From contig OY294049.1 in the NCBI GenBank assembly GCA_958510825.1, positions 24,132,945 through 24,196,944 of the forward strand: DNA of 64,000 nucleotides, written 5' to 3'. The first letter of the stretch is position 1. Every line of letters begins with the position of its first letter. This document shows positions 33,672-44,310 of this stretch, piece by piece. The stretch comes from Brachypterus glaber. Lineage: Eukaryota > Arthropoda > Insecta > Coleoptera > Kateretidae. The position numbers were made by a program, and so were the translations under genes. Below the pieces are notes generated by a model. That model saw only the letters and a list, made by a program, of their open reading frames with translations, made no database searches and was not told the origin of the DNA.

Positions 33672-34778
33672 TATACAGTGCGGTCCAAAATCTACACCAC
33701 CTCTTAACTTTAGAATGAGTGACATCTATTTTAAATTTGTAACAAGCAAGCAAGACAACAAAATCTATCTTTTCGAATATATTTGATTTTTTTAACTTAA
33801 AATCTAAGCAGCCTCCCTGGCCAAATAAGTAATTTTATTTGTTTTAAAATGATTTATCACACGACCCCCTTTCCATTAAAAAAAATTATCTGCCGCCTAA
33901 CTACAGTTTAAAAGCTAAAAATATTAAATTGCAAAGACAGTTAAAGTCGTCTTATTAACGTTTTAAAAATTTGAATTCGATATCTCAACTTGTTCAAAAG
34001 TTAAAAGACCTTCAACATTTTTGCTAGTTTTCGATAAAAATAAGAAAGGTTTTGTTTGGTTTTATAAAAAAAACAAAAAAAAAATCTTCGAGTTTCGTAA
34101 AAATAAGAGTTTCATAAGAGTTTCAGAAGAATATACCTATATATATTTTTTTTGGGTTTCGTAAAAACAAGGAAATTTTTGTCAGGTTTCAAAAAGATTG
34201 TTTGCTTGTATTTCCTAAAAAATAAAATAAAACTTAACTTTCAAACGCAAAAGTTAAAGATGATGCGCCTCTGCGATCCAAATTGTATGCGAAAGTGGGT
34301 TTATTGTTTGAAAGTAGAAAACTGAGTCCGGGTATATCTCCATTTCAGAGACTTAATAGTTCTCTGGGTTCGTCGTATTCCACTTGCCATAATGGCTTTA
34401 CTAGTTGGCTAATTGAACAAAAGAACTGATTAACTTTTCATGATAACATAACCCTAAACTGCCGTAAATTTTACTAAATGTGGGCTTTCGCCAGAAAAGG
34501 CCTTACTTGTACCTGTAACCATACATCACTGTCTATGCTTTGTATTTGTTATCTAGTATATGTATTAAGCAATTTTTAATATTTTAATTACTCATTCTAA
34601 TAGTTTTTTTCTAATATCTGTTAAAAACCTAGAAATAAATAAGTAATTTTAAAATAAAAAGCAGATGGCTCTGTTATATGCAGATGCTATGTTTTACTTT
34701 TGACTTAAACATTGCAATGCATTGTAGTAGTCTCTGACTGGTGATTATTTATTTCATTATTGTATCCCGGCTGTATTT
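33672..34778. other. Spacer with two repeat fragments
   Basis: 33672-33728 starts TATACAGTGCGGTCCAAAAT and matches 14683-14742. 33828-33965 (TTTAAAATGATTTATCACAC, GACCCCC, later GACAGTTAAAGTCGTCTTAT) is a degenerate fragment of the element at 50889-51563. 34060-34210 is T/A-rich with repeated GTTTCGTAAAAA phrases. No gene. Confidence 0.5.
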
Positions 34779-35260
34779 TATATATGTCTTAAAGTACATT
34801 CAAATTAAGCTATTTCCAAACTTATAGGCCCCGGATCCGGTTCCTTTGAGCTAGAAGCTCCAACAGCTGTGGCAATGAGCCATCAATAAATCTATTTTTA
34901 ACTTGCCTAGTCATGTACATTACATATATTACATTTAGATTAAGCTATTTTCATAGTTATACACAACAATTCTGTGGCCAAAGGGTAAAAGCAGTCTTTA
35001 AAAAGCGCCTTTGATATATTTAATACACAATTTTTTTAAAGAAATGAGAATTTATGAACTTTTAAAAGTATGCTTTTACCCCTTTGGGCTGCTGAATAAT
35101 TGTGTAAAACTGCAATCCAAATTTAATGTATTTGACTCGGTAAATTAAAAATATATTTTTCTTATACCCCATTTCCACACCTCTAGCACCCAAAGAACCC
35201 TGATCTAGGACCTGGCGATTGACAAATAGCTTAATATGAATGTACTTTAAAACATATATA
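34779..35260. mobile_element. ~480-bp MITE with long inverted ends
   Basis: Left TATATGTCTTAAAGTACATT and inverted right TATATGTTTTAAAGTACATT, then CA-ATTAAGCTATTT. Second-level hairpin: ATTCTGTGGCCAAAGGGTAA / TTACCCCTTTGGGCTGCTGAAT. Related pieces lie at 60865-60980 (end type, GGATCCTGTTCCTTTG) and 62285-62350 (inner type, AAACAGTCTTTAAAAAG). Confidence 0.8.
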
Positions 35261-36739
35261 AAAAAGAACTGGGAGAAAATAATGTAATAAAAATGCTGAC
35301 CAGATTTTGGACTATAAGTAGGTACTACTTATTACTACTTACTAAGTAGTTTGTACCTATATTTTAAATCGAATACATAGAACATTTAGGGCACCGAGTC
35401 TATCCCTTTTCTTTAAATTAAAATATAACCTAACTTAACATAACACCCGGTTATAATAACCGTAATAAAATGTCCTCTTTGCATCATGTTATTTCCCTTT
35501 GGTAAAAAACCTCTAAAATCTCTTTTCATTAAATGTTGTCATAAATTCAATATTATGTATTTTTGCTTTAAATTGGAAGTAAAAATACCTTTAGTGTTGT
35601 TATTCTTTTTGATCTGGAGGCAATTTGTTTCCAAATGTATTTATTGTAATATGCAATTTTCAAAACCATTATTAAACTAAAAAAAGACAGAAAAAACAAA
35701 AATTACCAATATAGTCCCTTACTTGGAGTCATAAATTCGCTTGAATTTCTTAGTCTTTAACCGTCAAGCAAGGTCCTTTTTGACAGACATCCTCCAAATT
35801 CTAAATTGTCGTAAAACTAAATTAACTGAAATGCTATCGTTTTTAAATCTAAACTAATATATAGTTTATTATTTAAAGTCCCACGATTGTCATTTAGTTG
35901 AAACCTAATATGTGGGTAGATATAGTACTTGGAAAAAATAAATAACTAGTAACAAATGTTCCATTCAAAATGATAATACCTACGTGCATTTAGTTTACAG
36001 GGGATAAATTTTGAGTTCTACGAGTAACGCACTCCAATTCCAATAATGGCATTTTCCTATAGGATAGTTTGCCAGCTCGATCTAATCAAGTCCTGTGCAT
36101 ATAAATGATAGCGAGGCTGATGCTGGAGTTAATCCGCCAATACGGTCACATCCGTCCCTTACAAAGACCACGCTGCGACTAAGTAACGCACTCGTCCCAC
36201 AACTAGTAAATTGGCTGGTTAATCACAGATTTTGTGTAACTATTTTTGTTTCACTAGTTGGTCATTATCCACTGTCCACTGCCAAAGAACTGCCTATATA
36301 CTTGCTTATATTGAACTAACAACATTTAACCATAATGACGGTGTCAATGATTTGGAGAAAAGTATTGGGCATTGGCCTTCTGGTTTCATCCTGATGTCAG
36401 CCATTTTTTTTTCTTACTCACACTTATAGTGATGTCTTTGTCAGATGCGCCATTTTGTATGCTACAGTTAAAATTAGTAATTTTTAGGGATTTTTTTTAC
36501 TTGGTAATTTATACTATCCCAATTTGGCAGTTTAAATTTCGAGCTACAAATAGGACTACAAATGAATGCCAACTATATTAATTAGTTAATAACGCAGAAT
36601 TAAAGCCTTATAATTTTCTCTAAATACTACTGACCAGTAAACACATTTATGTCAGCAACATGGCAAAGTGATATTATTTACATTTGCCATATATCTTGAT
36701 ATATGGCATTCATATATTGGCAGTATAATAGGTTATGTG
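35261..36739. other. A+T-rich spacer
   Basis: No protein recognised. Frames at 36095-36581 on the plus strand overlap each other and share no family features. A short palindrome GCCATATATCTTGATATATGGC (36687-36708) stands just before the SINE. Confidence 0.4.
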
Positions 36740-37037
36740 GCATTACATTACATTACATTTTTTACATTACATTTTTGTTTAAGCTTGTACTATTCTACTT
36801 AATTAAGCATCCCCTACGTCCAGGACTTGTGTGGGCTAGTAGTAGAGGGAACCACCGGCTTTAATTGACTTTCGAACCAATTTATAGGGAGTGTCCGCTT
36901 CACTTACGCCTTCGCCAAATTTCAATTATTAATTAACTGAGAAAGGCAAATCGGCGCCGGTGAGAATCGAACTCACGATATTTGGGTATTAAACTGGTCA
37001 AGTACGACGCTGTAGTCCACTACACCAATTCTCCCAT
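36740..37037 (-). mobile_element. tRNA-derived SINE, copy 1
   Basis: Read on the minus strand it begins TGGGAGAATTGGTGTAGTGG (A-box-like) and has GAGTTCGATTCTCACC (B box GTTCGATTC, with a 5-bp T-stem GTGAG/CTCAC). A body with GATTTGCC, AATTTGGCGAAGG, GCGGACACTCCC and GGTTCGAA follows, and it ends in an ATTAC/TAATG simple tail at 36740-36770. The acceptor arm does not pair, so it is a SINE head and not a working tRNA. RNA polymerase III would transcribe it from the internal boxes. Confidence 0.8.
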
Positions 37038-37048
37038 TAATAGAACAC

Positions 37049-37435
37049 ATGCAATATATCTTAATATACTTCAGATACATATCCATTATATAACATGTTT
37101 TGTTGCTTGCAATATATAATAGAAATTGCAAAACACGTAACTGTGATGAATGATTCAACATAAAATAAATATGAAATGCAATATACCTTAATTATATATC
37201 AGATACATATCCATTATGTAACATGTTTTGTTGCTTGCAATATATAATCGAAGTTGCAGAACATGTAACTGTGATGTATAATTATACATCATTATAATTA
37301 AACATAAAATAAATATGAAATGCAATATATCTTAATTATATATCAGATACATATCCATTATATAACATGTTTTGTTGCTTAGTAGATATTTCAAAACAAG
37401 TAACTGTGATGTAATTGAACATAAACATTATTTTT
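37049..37435. repeat. Short tandem array, ~2.7 units of 126-145 bp
   Basis: Units begin TGCAATATA-CTTAAT at 37050, 37176 and 37321 and share CAGATACATATCCATTAT, AACATGTTTTGTTGCTTG and GTAACTGTGATG. The second unit has an extra ATAATTATACATCATTATAAT stretch. The array lies exactly between two SINE copies. Confidence 0.85.
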
Positions 37436-37529
37436 TTTAAGTTGGTAACACTTCATCACTTAACATTGTTATATGTGAACGTGTTGCGTGAGATTTTCTT
37501 TGTTTTTTTTTTCGTGTTGTTCTAGTTAT

Positions 37530-37708
37530 TTTTTTTTATACTGATTTTCGAACCAGTTTTTATAGGGAGTGTCCGCTTCCCTTACGTCTTTGCCAAATTT
37601 CAACTATTAATTAACTGAAAAAGGCAAATCGGCGCCAGTTAGAATCGAACTCACGCTAGTTGGCTTGTCATGTACAGACGCGGTAGACCACTACACCAAT
37701 CCTCCCAT
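37530..37708 (-). mobile_element. tRNA-derived SINE, copy 2 (short)
   Basis: Minus strand: TGGGAGGATTGGTGTAGTGG, GAGTTCGATTCTAACTGGCG, then the same body (GATTTGCC, AATTTGGCAAAGACG, GCGGACACTCCC, GGTTCGAAAATCAG), ending in an A-rich tail near 37530. It lacks the last part of the body of copy 1. Confidence 0.8.
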
Positions 37709-38585
37709 CATATGTCACTGATATAAGATATTTTGCATTGCAATGTAATTGCTATATGGCATCAACTTCAAAGGCGCGGACTTTTGAAAGTCCAAGAACT
37801 TTGCATGTAGAGTACAAATAATATGGCTGACACATAAGATATAACAGTGGATATCTAGTAGCCATATATCAGACATAGATCCGTATTTATAGGGTGTATT
37901 TTATTTGTACACAAGAAAAGAAGTGAAACAGAAAAAAAACGATTTATTTTGAGCCAATAATTTTTTGATTATCATGGTTTTATCAACTTAGGTACTTATA
38001 CTTATAATTTACTCTCGTAACTACGTAGCAATATATAAAGCTTTGAAGATATGTAATGCTTAGCATTCCATAGTATACTCTTAACAGTATATTGCATTTT
38101 CCCAAATACTTGAAATAGCTATTTTCCTAACAAGTGTGGATAAAGGCGCTTTTCCGCACTAGATTGCAACGACGCGTAGCGGAGTTCATGTAAGTAATGG
38201 AGTGCGGAGAAGCCTCTTTACGCATGCGTTAGGACCAATATTTCCACGAGCGATGTTAAAACTAAAATATGCCCTTTTACTTAATTAAATAAATATATTT
38301 TTATAATTTTTTCAAATGGAAAAACAATTAACAGTTTTAACAGACATTTTTAAAATTTTATAATAAATGGAACAAGAATAACACGACGCAATTAAGAAAT
38401 TAAACAATTTTAACAATTCTATTTTGGTTAAACATTAATGATTTTGTTTCAGTTTTTATCTGCATCTTTCATCTTTCCGCACACATATGCAATAATAAAG
38501 GTAAGTAGAAAAATATAATTGCTTTGATCACATGCGCGTACTTGTATTAAAAAATGGGAAAAATAGATTTTTTAAAAATTACTAT
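37709..38585. other. Spacer with dispersed block C
   Basis: 38041-38095 is block C. A loose hairpin at 38135-38225 pairs AAGGCGCTTTTCCGCACT with AGTGCGGAGAAGCCTCTTT. No gene. Confidence 0.5.
38041..38095 (+). repeat. Dispersed repeat block, copy C
   Basis: GAAGATATGTAATGCTTAGC, ATTCCATAGTATAC and TTAACAGTATATTGCATTTT align with blocks A, B and D. Confidence 0.6.
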
Positions 38586-39071
38586 GACTATTTCACAAGC
38601 AATATATAGGCCAATCAAAACCTTTCATTTTTAGTTTCTTGACCAATCAGATCAAAATGAATCGGATAATTTTTGCACATGTGCAATTATCACTTGGTTA
38701 CTATGGAAACAAGAAACTGACAGTTACTGACATCTTAATAAATGTTATATTTTTGCAAAATGTGTTTTTAATTTGTGAAGCTTACCTTTAGTTGATTTAT
38801 TTTTATTGATAAGCAATATAAATGCTTATTTTATTACCAAAAGATCCTAGGTATAAGTGAGTAATTTCAGATAATATATTATATTTTATGCACTTTCCAT
38901 CTTAAAAGCTTTAAATCACTGATATTCACAAATTTTAATTTAATTGAATCTTGGTATTAAAAACAGGCTACTCAAAACTAATTTAAACACTTATTTATTA
39001 AAAATATATTTACAGTAAAGAAGTTAATAATTTATTTCTTTTAAATGACGGAAATCAAAACATCAAATGAC

Positions 39072-39299
39072 AGGAGCGGCTAGTTATAGCTACCCGCACC
39101 CGAACTGCGCATGCGTAGTAGAGGGCTAACCGATTTTCAATATATTATTCTATATCAAAACCAATGTTTTACAAAAAAAAAACAGGCACAAAACCAACAT
39201 TAACCAACGCTAAAGTAAATCAACGCTCCGCCATAAAAAAACACCAAACAACATTAAATCAAAACAATCTCGGTGCGAGTAGCTTTAATTAGGCGCTCG
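39072..39299. mobile_element. 228-bp TIR element with 9-bp target duplication (MULE-like MITE)
   Basis: Flanked by TCAAATGAC at 39063-39071 and again at 39300-39308; copy 1 of the surrounding repeat has it once. Ends AGGAGCGGCTAGTTATAGCT and (inverted) CGAGCGCCTAATTAAAGCTA, then CCCGCACC/CTCGCACC, about 80% alike over 32 bp. A 9-bp duplication with inverted ends is typical of Mutator-like elements, which is inference only. No frame. Relatives at 32235-32410 and 31190-31270. Confidence 0.85.
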
Positions 39300-39730
39300 T
39301 CAAATGACTGCGCTGGTACCAGTACAGCGTTGCCAAACTTTATTATAAACCGATCGCAAGTTGTTTTTTTACAGGTGGAAAAAACCGTTATTTTATTTCT
39401 TTTCAGTTGAAAACTAAACTTTTTAAACAAAAACAGCAATGATTTTTATTTAAATGCTAAAATATATGATACCAACTATTTTATTGGAATAATCTCAAGC
39501 AAAAAATATCCATCAAGCAAAGTTTAGACTTGGCAACATTCGCGAACAAGTGAACATAGTGGTTTCAAAAAAGCACAGCAAATTTGAGATTTAAAATTTT
39601 AGTTGTAAAGTAATATTGTTTTTTAGTTCTTAAATTTTTAATTTAAATATGAAACAACATTAAACATGGTAAAATTATATAGTTCCTTATTTTGTTTGTA
39701 AAATAGTCTTTTAAAATACCATTCGTGAAT

Positions 39731-39917
39731 GTTGAATTATCGATAATTTTTTTACTGTATATAAAAAAAGATTTTTCTTAAGGAAATTGTTTTCGTGCAT
39801 TTTTCGTCAAAATTCCTCGACCAGCGGTCTCGGAATTTTTTAACACAAAAAATGCACTCAAACAATTGCCAAGCAAAATATTTTTTTAATACAGTAAAAA
39901 AATATCGATAATTCAAC
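39731..39917. mobile_element. 187-bp hairpin MITE, GTTGAATTATCGATAA ends
   Basis: Left GTTGAATTATCGATAATTTT, right inverted GTTGAATTATCGATATTTTT, then TTTACTGTAT and GCATTTTT-type arms. Loop CTCGACCAGCGGTCTCGG. The copy in the other 1.07-kb repeat is 5382-5556. Confidence 0.75.
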
Positions 39918-40189
39918 ATGTATTTATGATATTACTACTGAATATTTCAAAGTAACTTTTTCTTAAAATTTAGATTTTATTAGACTTGTTCTTCTATGTT
40001 CCGTGAATTTTTAAAAACTGGCGCTCCTAAAACTTTTTTGTTTATGAAAGTTTTTTTTTTCAAAATTTGTCAAAATTTGTAAGAATTTATTAAAATACAG
40101 TTACTGTAACAACTTGTATCCAATATCTAAAGCTGCGAGGGCTTTGAAATACACGGTGCTGACAGTCTTTTGGCGGAAAATAAAGGGGT

Positions 40190-40619
40190 GATCACGGAAA
40201 GAAATTAGTGGGCTCTGCGCTATACATTATAAGATATTTGGTAACAGTGGCAAATTATAGTGATTTAAGCTATAGATTATAAGGGACACAATAACTAATA
40301 ATGTTAAAAATAAATTGGAAACGATTATATATATTACAGACACGATTATATTTATTACAGGAACTATTATAAATTTACAGAAATTTTATTATATTATAAA
40401 AATTATTAGCAAGGACAATAATTAAATCTATTTAAGCTATAAATGCCATACTATTTGTTATATTTTATTATTCACTAAACAATTAAAGTATTTCATATAA
40501 ATTTTTACACTGACTGCCATAATTGTAAGAGAAAGCCTTGTATTTATATAATAAGCGATTATAATTTGCTTGGTATGTGTGTTATAGCGCTCCTAGCTAT
40601 AATTTTTTTTTCCGTGATT
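40190..40619. mobile_element. ~430-bp MITE with GATCACGGAAA ends
   Basis: Left GATCACGGAAAGAAATTA, then GCTCTGCGCTATA; inverted right AATCACGGAAAAAAAAATTA, then AGGAGCGCTATAA. The interior is A+T-rich with repeated TTATAA-type phrases. Confidence 0.65.
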
Positions 40620-41280
40620 CTAGTTTACAAACCATGAAAAACCAACTAAGGAGTATATGTCCGGAAATAAGCCCTAAAGGAACTATGTTCATTTGAAGAT
40701 GGACATATTAAATGGGGAACAAAAAACCACCAGTAAAATTTTAATGCTGCAGGACGATTTTACCTTCAAAGCTAAGCAAAATAGCATTCTTTACTGAAAG
40801 CCATTTAAAAAGTAACATTTTTGGTTGTTACTTCCTTTATAATTGCATTTTTTTTTAAACGGTTTTTCCCACAATGTTATACTATATGACATTTTTAATG
40901 TATTTTTGCCCAAGGAATCCATATTTTTTACAAAAAATAAAAAAAAATTACATACAGTTTGAGGCAAAAATGTGTGGATAAATTCAGAAAAATAAAGGAC
41001 CACGCACAAAAACCCCTATAAAATGACATATGGCTAAATTCGCTAGAAATTTTATTTTAGATATTTTATAGGGGTTTTTGTGCGTGGTCCTTAACATGAA
41101 TTAATTTCCCTTATTAATACTAGTATGCTTGCAAAACCTCTTTGCTTTAGCTCAAAGGGTACCATAGTTATTAATCAAGAACCTTTTTAGTACAGTTTTA
41201 AAGGGTCGTAATTCTCATAGGGTTTGTTTCCGGACCTATGTTCCTTTGTTGGTGTTTTGTGATGTAGAATAATCCCCTTT
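40620..41280. repeat. Fold-back family F, copy with nested mini-hairpin
   Basis: Left GTCCGGAAATAAGCCCTAAA and right inverted GTCCGGAAACAAACCCTATG form the ends. Inside are the family landmarks around 40870-41200 (CTTTGCTTTAGCTCAAAGGG). A 98-bp hairpin (40995-41092) interrupts it. The minus frame 40791-41009 is not a gene. Confidence 0.7.
40995..41092. mobile_element. 98-bp mini-hairpin with perfect 30-bp inverted ends
   Basis: 40995-41024 begins AAGGACCACGCACAAAAACC and is identical inverted to 41063-41092. Only 38 bp lie between. Flanked by TAA/TAA-like bases, so the duplication is probably TA or TTAA. Perfect ends point to recent insertion. Confidence 0.85.
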
Positions 41281-42006
41281 ATTTTCCTCCAAAAAACTAA
41301 AAACACCTTGTATACAAAATCGTTTAGTATTTATGGTACCGTAAAACGGGGAGATTATAAACGAAATTGAACTACAACTTCTTTACTTTTCAGAGTAGGA
41401 TTAAGATTTTTGCTTTCAAATATGGGCGAACCTTTGAACCATCTATTCCATCCCCAATTTTAAATAAGAATAATTTTAAAAGCTTAATTTATATTTTTTA
41501 TGGATTGTTCATATTTTCCCCCAAAGGGGGGCGAACAGAAATATTAACGTTTTGAATGAATATTTTTATTTAAAAGCTTCATGGGGTTTGGACTTTTTCT
41601 TAGTACTAAAGCCTATTTATACAATAAAAATAAATAACAGGTGATAAAAATAGAAGAATATGTTGAACATAAATGAATATTTACAGTATTATTAATTTGA
41701 GCCATTTCGCATCAATGATTATTTATATCGATAAAAAATCTAAAACAGAAAATTAAATTAAAATTTTCTCATCAGGCGCACCCATTTCTAGATGCGCTGG
41801 TATTGCGTTTAAAATAATACTTATCTGCTATATCTTTTTTACCTAAAAAATATTATTAGGCAATACCTTAGCAAAGTTTAAAAATTTTGCCTAAATAAAG
41901 AATTTTTAATAAAATTCAATCAAATATGACAAATGTCAAAATATGTCATTTCGAGGTAATTGAAACAAAGACACCCGTTAAAAAAAAAACATCAAACCAC
42001 CCAAAA
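41281..42006. other. A+T-rich spacer
   Basis: No gene or clear repeat. A 62-codon frame at 41367 has no known features. Confidence 0.4.
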
Positions 42007-42231
42007 ACCAAACTCGGCATGGAGATCTACCATTAGCAGCTTGTTCCTTTACACCTCTTTGTTCCGATACACCCCCTTTTACGGTATCGAATTATCACTG
42101 TACTTTTCTAACACTTGTGCGCTGTGAGGAGTATAATAATATTGTTCGTTTAGAGCACTCACATTATGAATTATAAGCAGAATATGAATATAATATATTA
42201 TATAAGGAATATTATTTATCCTTTATCCATG

Positions 42232-42259
42232 CCGTGATTAATGGGCCTATTAATCACGG
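42232..42259. repeat. Perfect 11-bp stem palindrome
   Basis: CCGTGATTAAT, GGGCCT loop, ATTAATCACGG. Lies in the first insert of the tandem duplication. Confidence 0.7.
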
Positions 42260-42891
42260 GTCTGTAAAAATAAATCGTTTAAAATTTAAAACGACCGTGG
42301 ATAGAATTCTACTCGCGTATAATAGCTATTAATCATTCGGGTGATTAGGTCACTCGCCTTTCGGCTCGTATCCCAAAATTCACCCTCATTGATTAATAGC
42401 AATTATTATACGCTCATTAAATAATATACTATTATCTCTAACATAAAATTATTTATACTAGCTTTAGAACATACAAATATTGATTTTTCTTGAACTGCAA
42501 AGACATGTCATTGCTTATAGATTTCAATGGACAAAATGTAACAATATTTTGCCATTGGATAAAAAATGAGCATTTCAAATATTATAAATGAATTATAATA
42601 GAATAGAACATATTATTCAGTAAATAAACAACTTACCGATGTTTTCACACATTTAAAAAAATACCAAAATGCCACCCACTAGAACTGTCAACTTTCAGTG
42701 AATAAATCAATTTATTCATTTGTTTTTAGAAATGGCAATTTCAAAGGCTACTTGTTTTAGCGCGACTAATTAAAATCCAGCAAACATTTTAGTTTATTGT
42801 TATAAAAAGTCCAAACCAATTAAAGATTTTAGTTTATTATTGATATAAAAATGTTAAATAATAAGAATAAATGCGCTAATAGTAAAAAAAT

Positions 42892-43016
42892 AATATATAA
42901 ACCACGGTAGAGAAGACTATTATAGCCTCGCAGTCCTAAATCCCTCGCTGCTACGTAGCTCGGTATATAATATGCTCGGCTATAAAAAATGTATTCTCTA
43001 CCTTGGTATATAATTA
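42892..43016. mobile_element. ~125-bp hairpin, ATATAAACCACGGTAGAGAA ends
   Basis: Left TATATAAACCACGGTAGAGA; the right TCTCTACCTTGGTATATAAT pairs with it, then GACTATTATAGCC with GGCTATAAAAAATG. The GC-richer loop contains CTCGCTGCTACGTAGCTCGG. Confidence 0.7.
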
Positions 43017-43317
43017 CTATTATTAAGCAAACTAACCCGTGAAGAGTTTTGATGACATGTAATTAAAATTTAAATAAATATTGACAATTTAATTTCTGTA
43101 TAAATTAAATGTTTATCTATTTTTTTTTTGGTATCTTCTATTCCAAATAAATTATAAGAGCAAAAATCCAAAAAGTCCAAACCCGACTTCGGTACTCAAT
43201 TTTTTTGGCGAGAGTCACTACAAGGTTTTGAAATATGCTGCCATTTTTATATTTTACAACATATTCAAGACAAATGGTTTATGATCTCTATAATATATGT
43301 TATTATTAAAAGTCCAA

Positions 43318-43814
43318 ACCAAACTCGGCACGGAGCTCTGCCATTAGCAGCTTGTTCCTTTACACCTCTTTGTTCCGATAAACCCCGTTTAACGGTATCG
43401 AATTCCCAGTGTACTTTTCTGGCGCTGTGAAGAGTATAATAATATTGTTCCTTTACAGCACTCACATTATGAATTATAAGCAGAATATGAATATATTACT
43501 TTTATCTTTAACATAAAATCATTTATTAAGCAAACTAACCCGTGAAGAGTTTTGATGATATGTAATGAAAATTTAAATAAATATTGACAATTTAGTTTCT
43601 GTATAAATTAAATGTTTATTTATTTATTTTTTTTTGTATCTTGAATTCTATTCCAAATAAATTATAAGAGCAAAATCATTATAAACCCGACTTCGGTACT
43701 CAATTTTTTTGAGCGAGAGTCACTAAAAGGTTTTGAAACATGCTGCCATTTTTATATTTTACAACAGATTTAAGGCAAATGGTTTATGATCTCTATAATA
43801 TATGTTATTATAAA
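43318..43814. repeat. Tandem duplication, second copy
   Basis: About 0.5 kb, without the inserts of the first copy. The 66-codon minus frame at 43265 spans the junction and has no product. Confidence 0.8.
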
Positions 43815-44310
43815 AATAACAGTTTGCTATTAAATTAGGTTTTGAATCATACACCGAGAAAAAATTATGTTTCTGGTAAATATAATTTTAATAATCACAA
43901 TTAAATAAAATGTATAAAAAATAGGAGGTGAGAGTACGGTTCGATCTTCAGAAATAAACACAGTTCTCGAAGTATATTGGTGATAAATAAACTATTCTTA
44001 ATTTAGTTTTTTAATTGGCTCGAGCAAACTACCATGTTAATTATAATATATAGGTATATAAGTTGATTAATTACCTTTAATACACAATCTACTTGCCTTA
44101 TATATTTCGGTCAAAACTAAATAGTCTATTTATGGTGAAAAAAAAATTAATTTTGATTATAAAATTTATTTAATGCTTATTTTTAATGTCACTAATAGGC
44201 CAAATATGTGTTTATTAAGTTTAATAGATTAAATAGTTCTATTTACCATAAATATACAACTTATTGATGTTTAGTTAATGTGTTATTTCATAGCCATATG
44301 TGGGTATATT
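43815..44310. other. A+T-rich spacer before the satellite
   Basis: No gene or repeat recognised. Confidence 0.4.

Larger units (their letters stand above)
38586..39944. repeat. 1.07-kb dispersed repeat, copy 2, with an insertion
   Basis: Same content and order as 4513-5584. Differences: the 228-bp insertion at 39072-39299, an extra TTAATAATTTATTTCTTTT near 39028, and a more complete hairpin MITE at 39731-39917. The comparison shows which parts were gained after the two copies separated. Confidence 0.85.
42007..43310. repeat. Tandem duplication, first copy, with two inserts
   Basis: Shares ACCAAACTCGGCATGGAG, TTAGCAGCTTGTTCCTTTAC, CACCTCTTTGTTCCGATA, AGCAAACTAACCCGTGAAGA and AACCCGACTTCGGTACTCAA with 43318-43814. 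Relative to the second copy it has extra sequence at about 42190-42425 and 42458-43022. The latter contains the hairpin 42892-43016. Confidence 0.8.

Noticed and set aside
36095..36581. Three overlapping plus-strand frames as exons of a host gene
   Set aside because: They are in different frames with no consistent splice sites, and I recognise no protein. Not supported.
36960..37037. A functional tRNA gene
   Set aside because: A and B boxes and a T-stem are present but the acceptor stem does not pair, and a SINE body follows. A second copy has the same layout.
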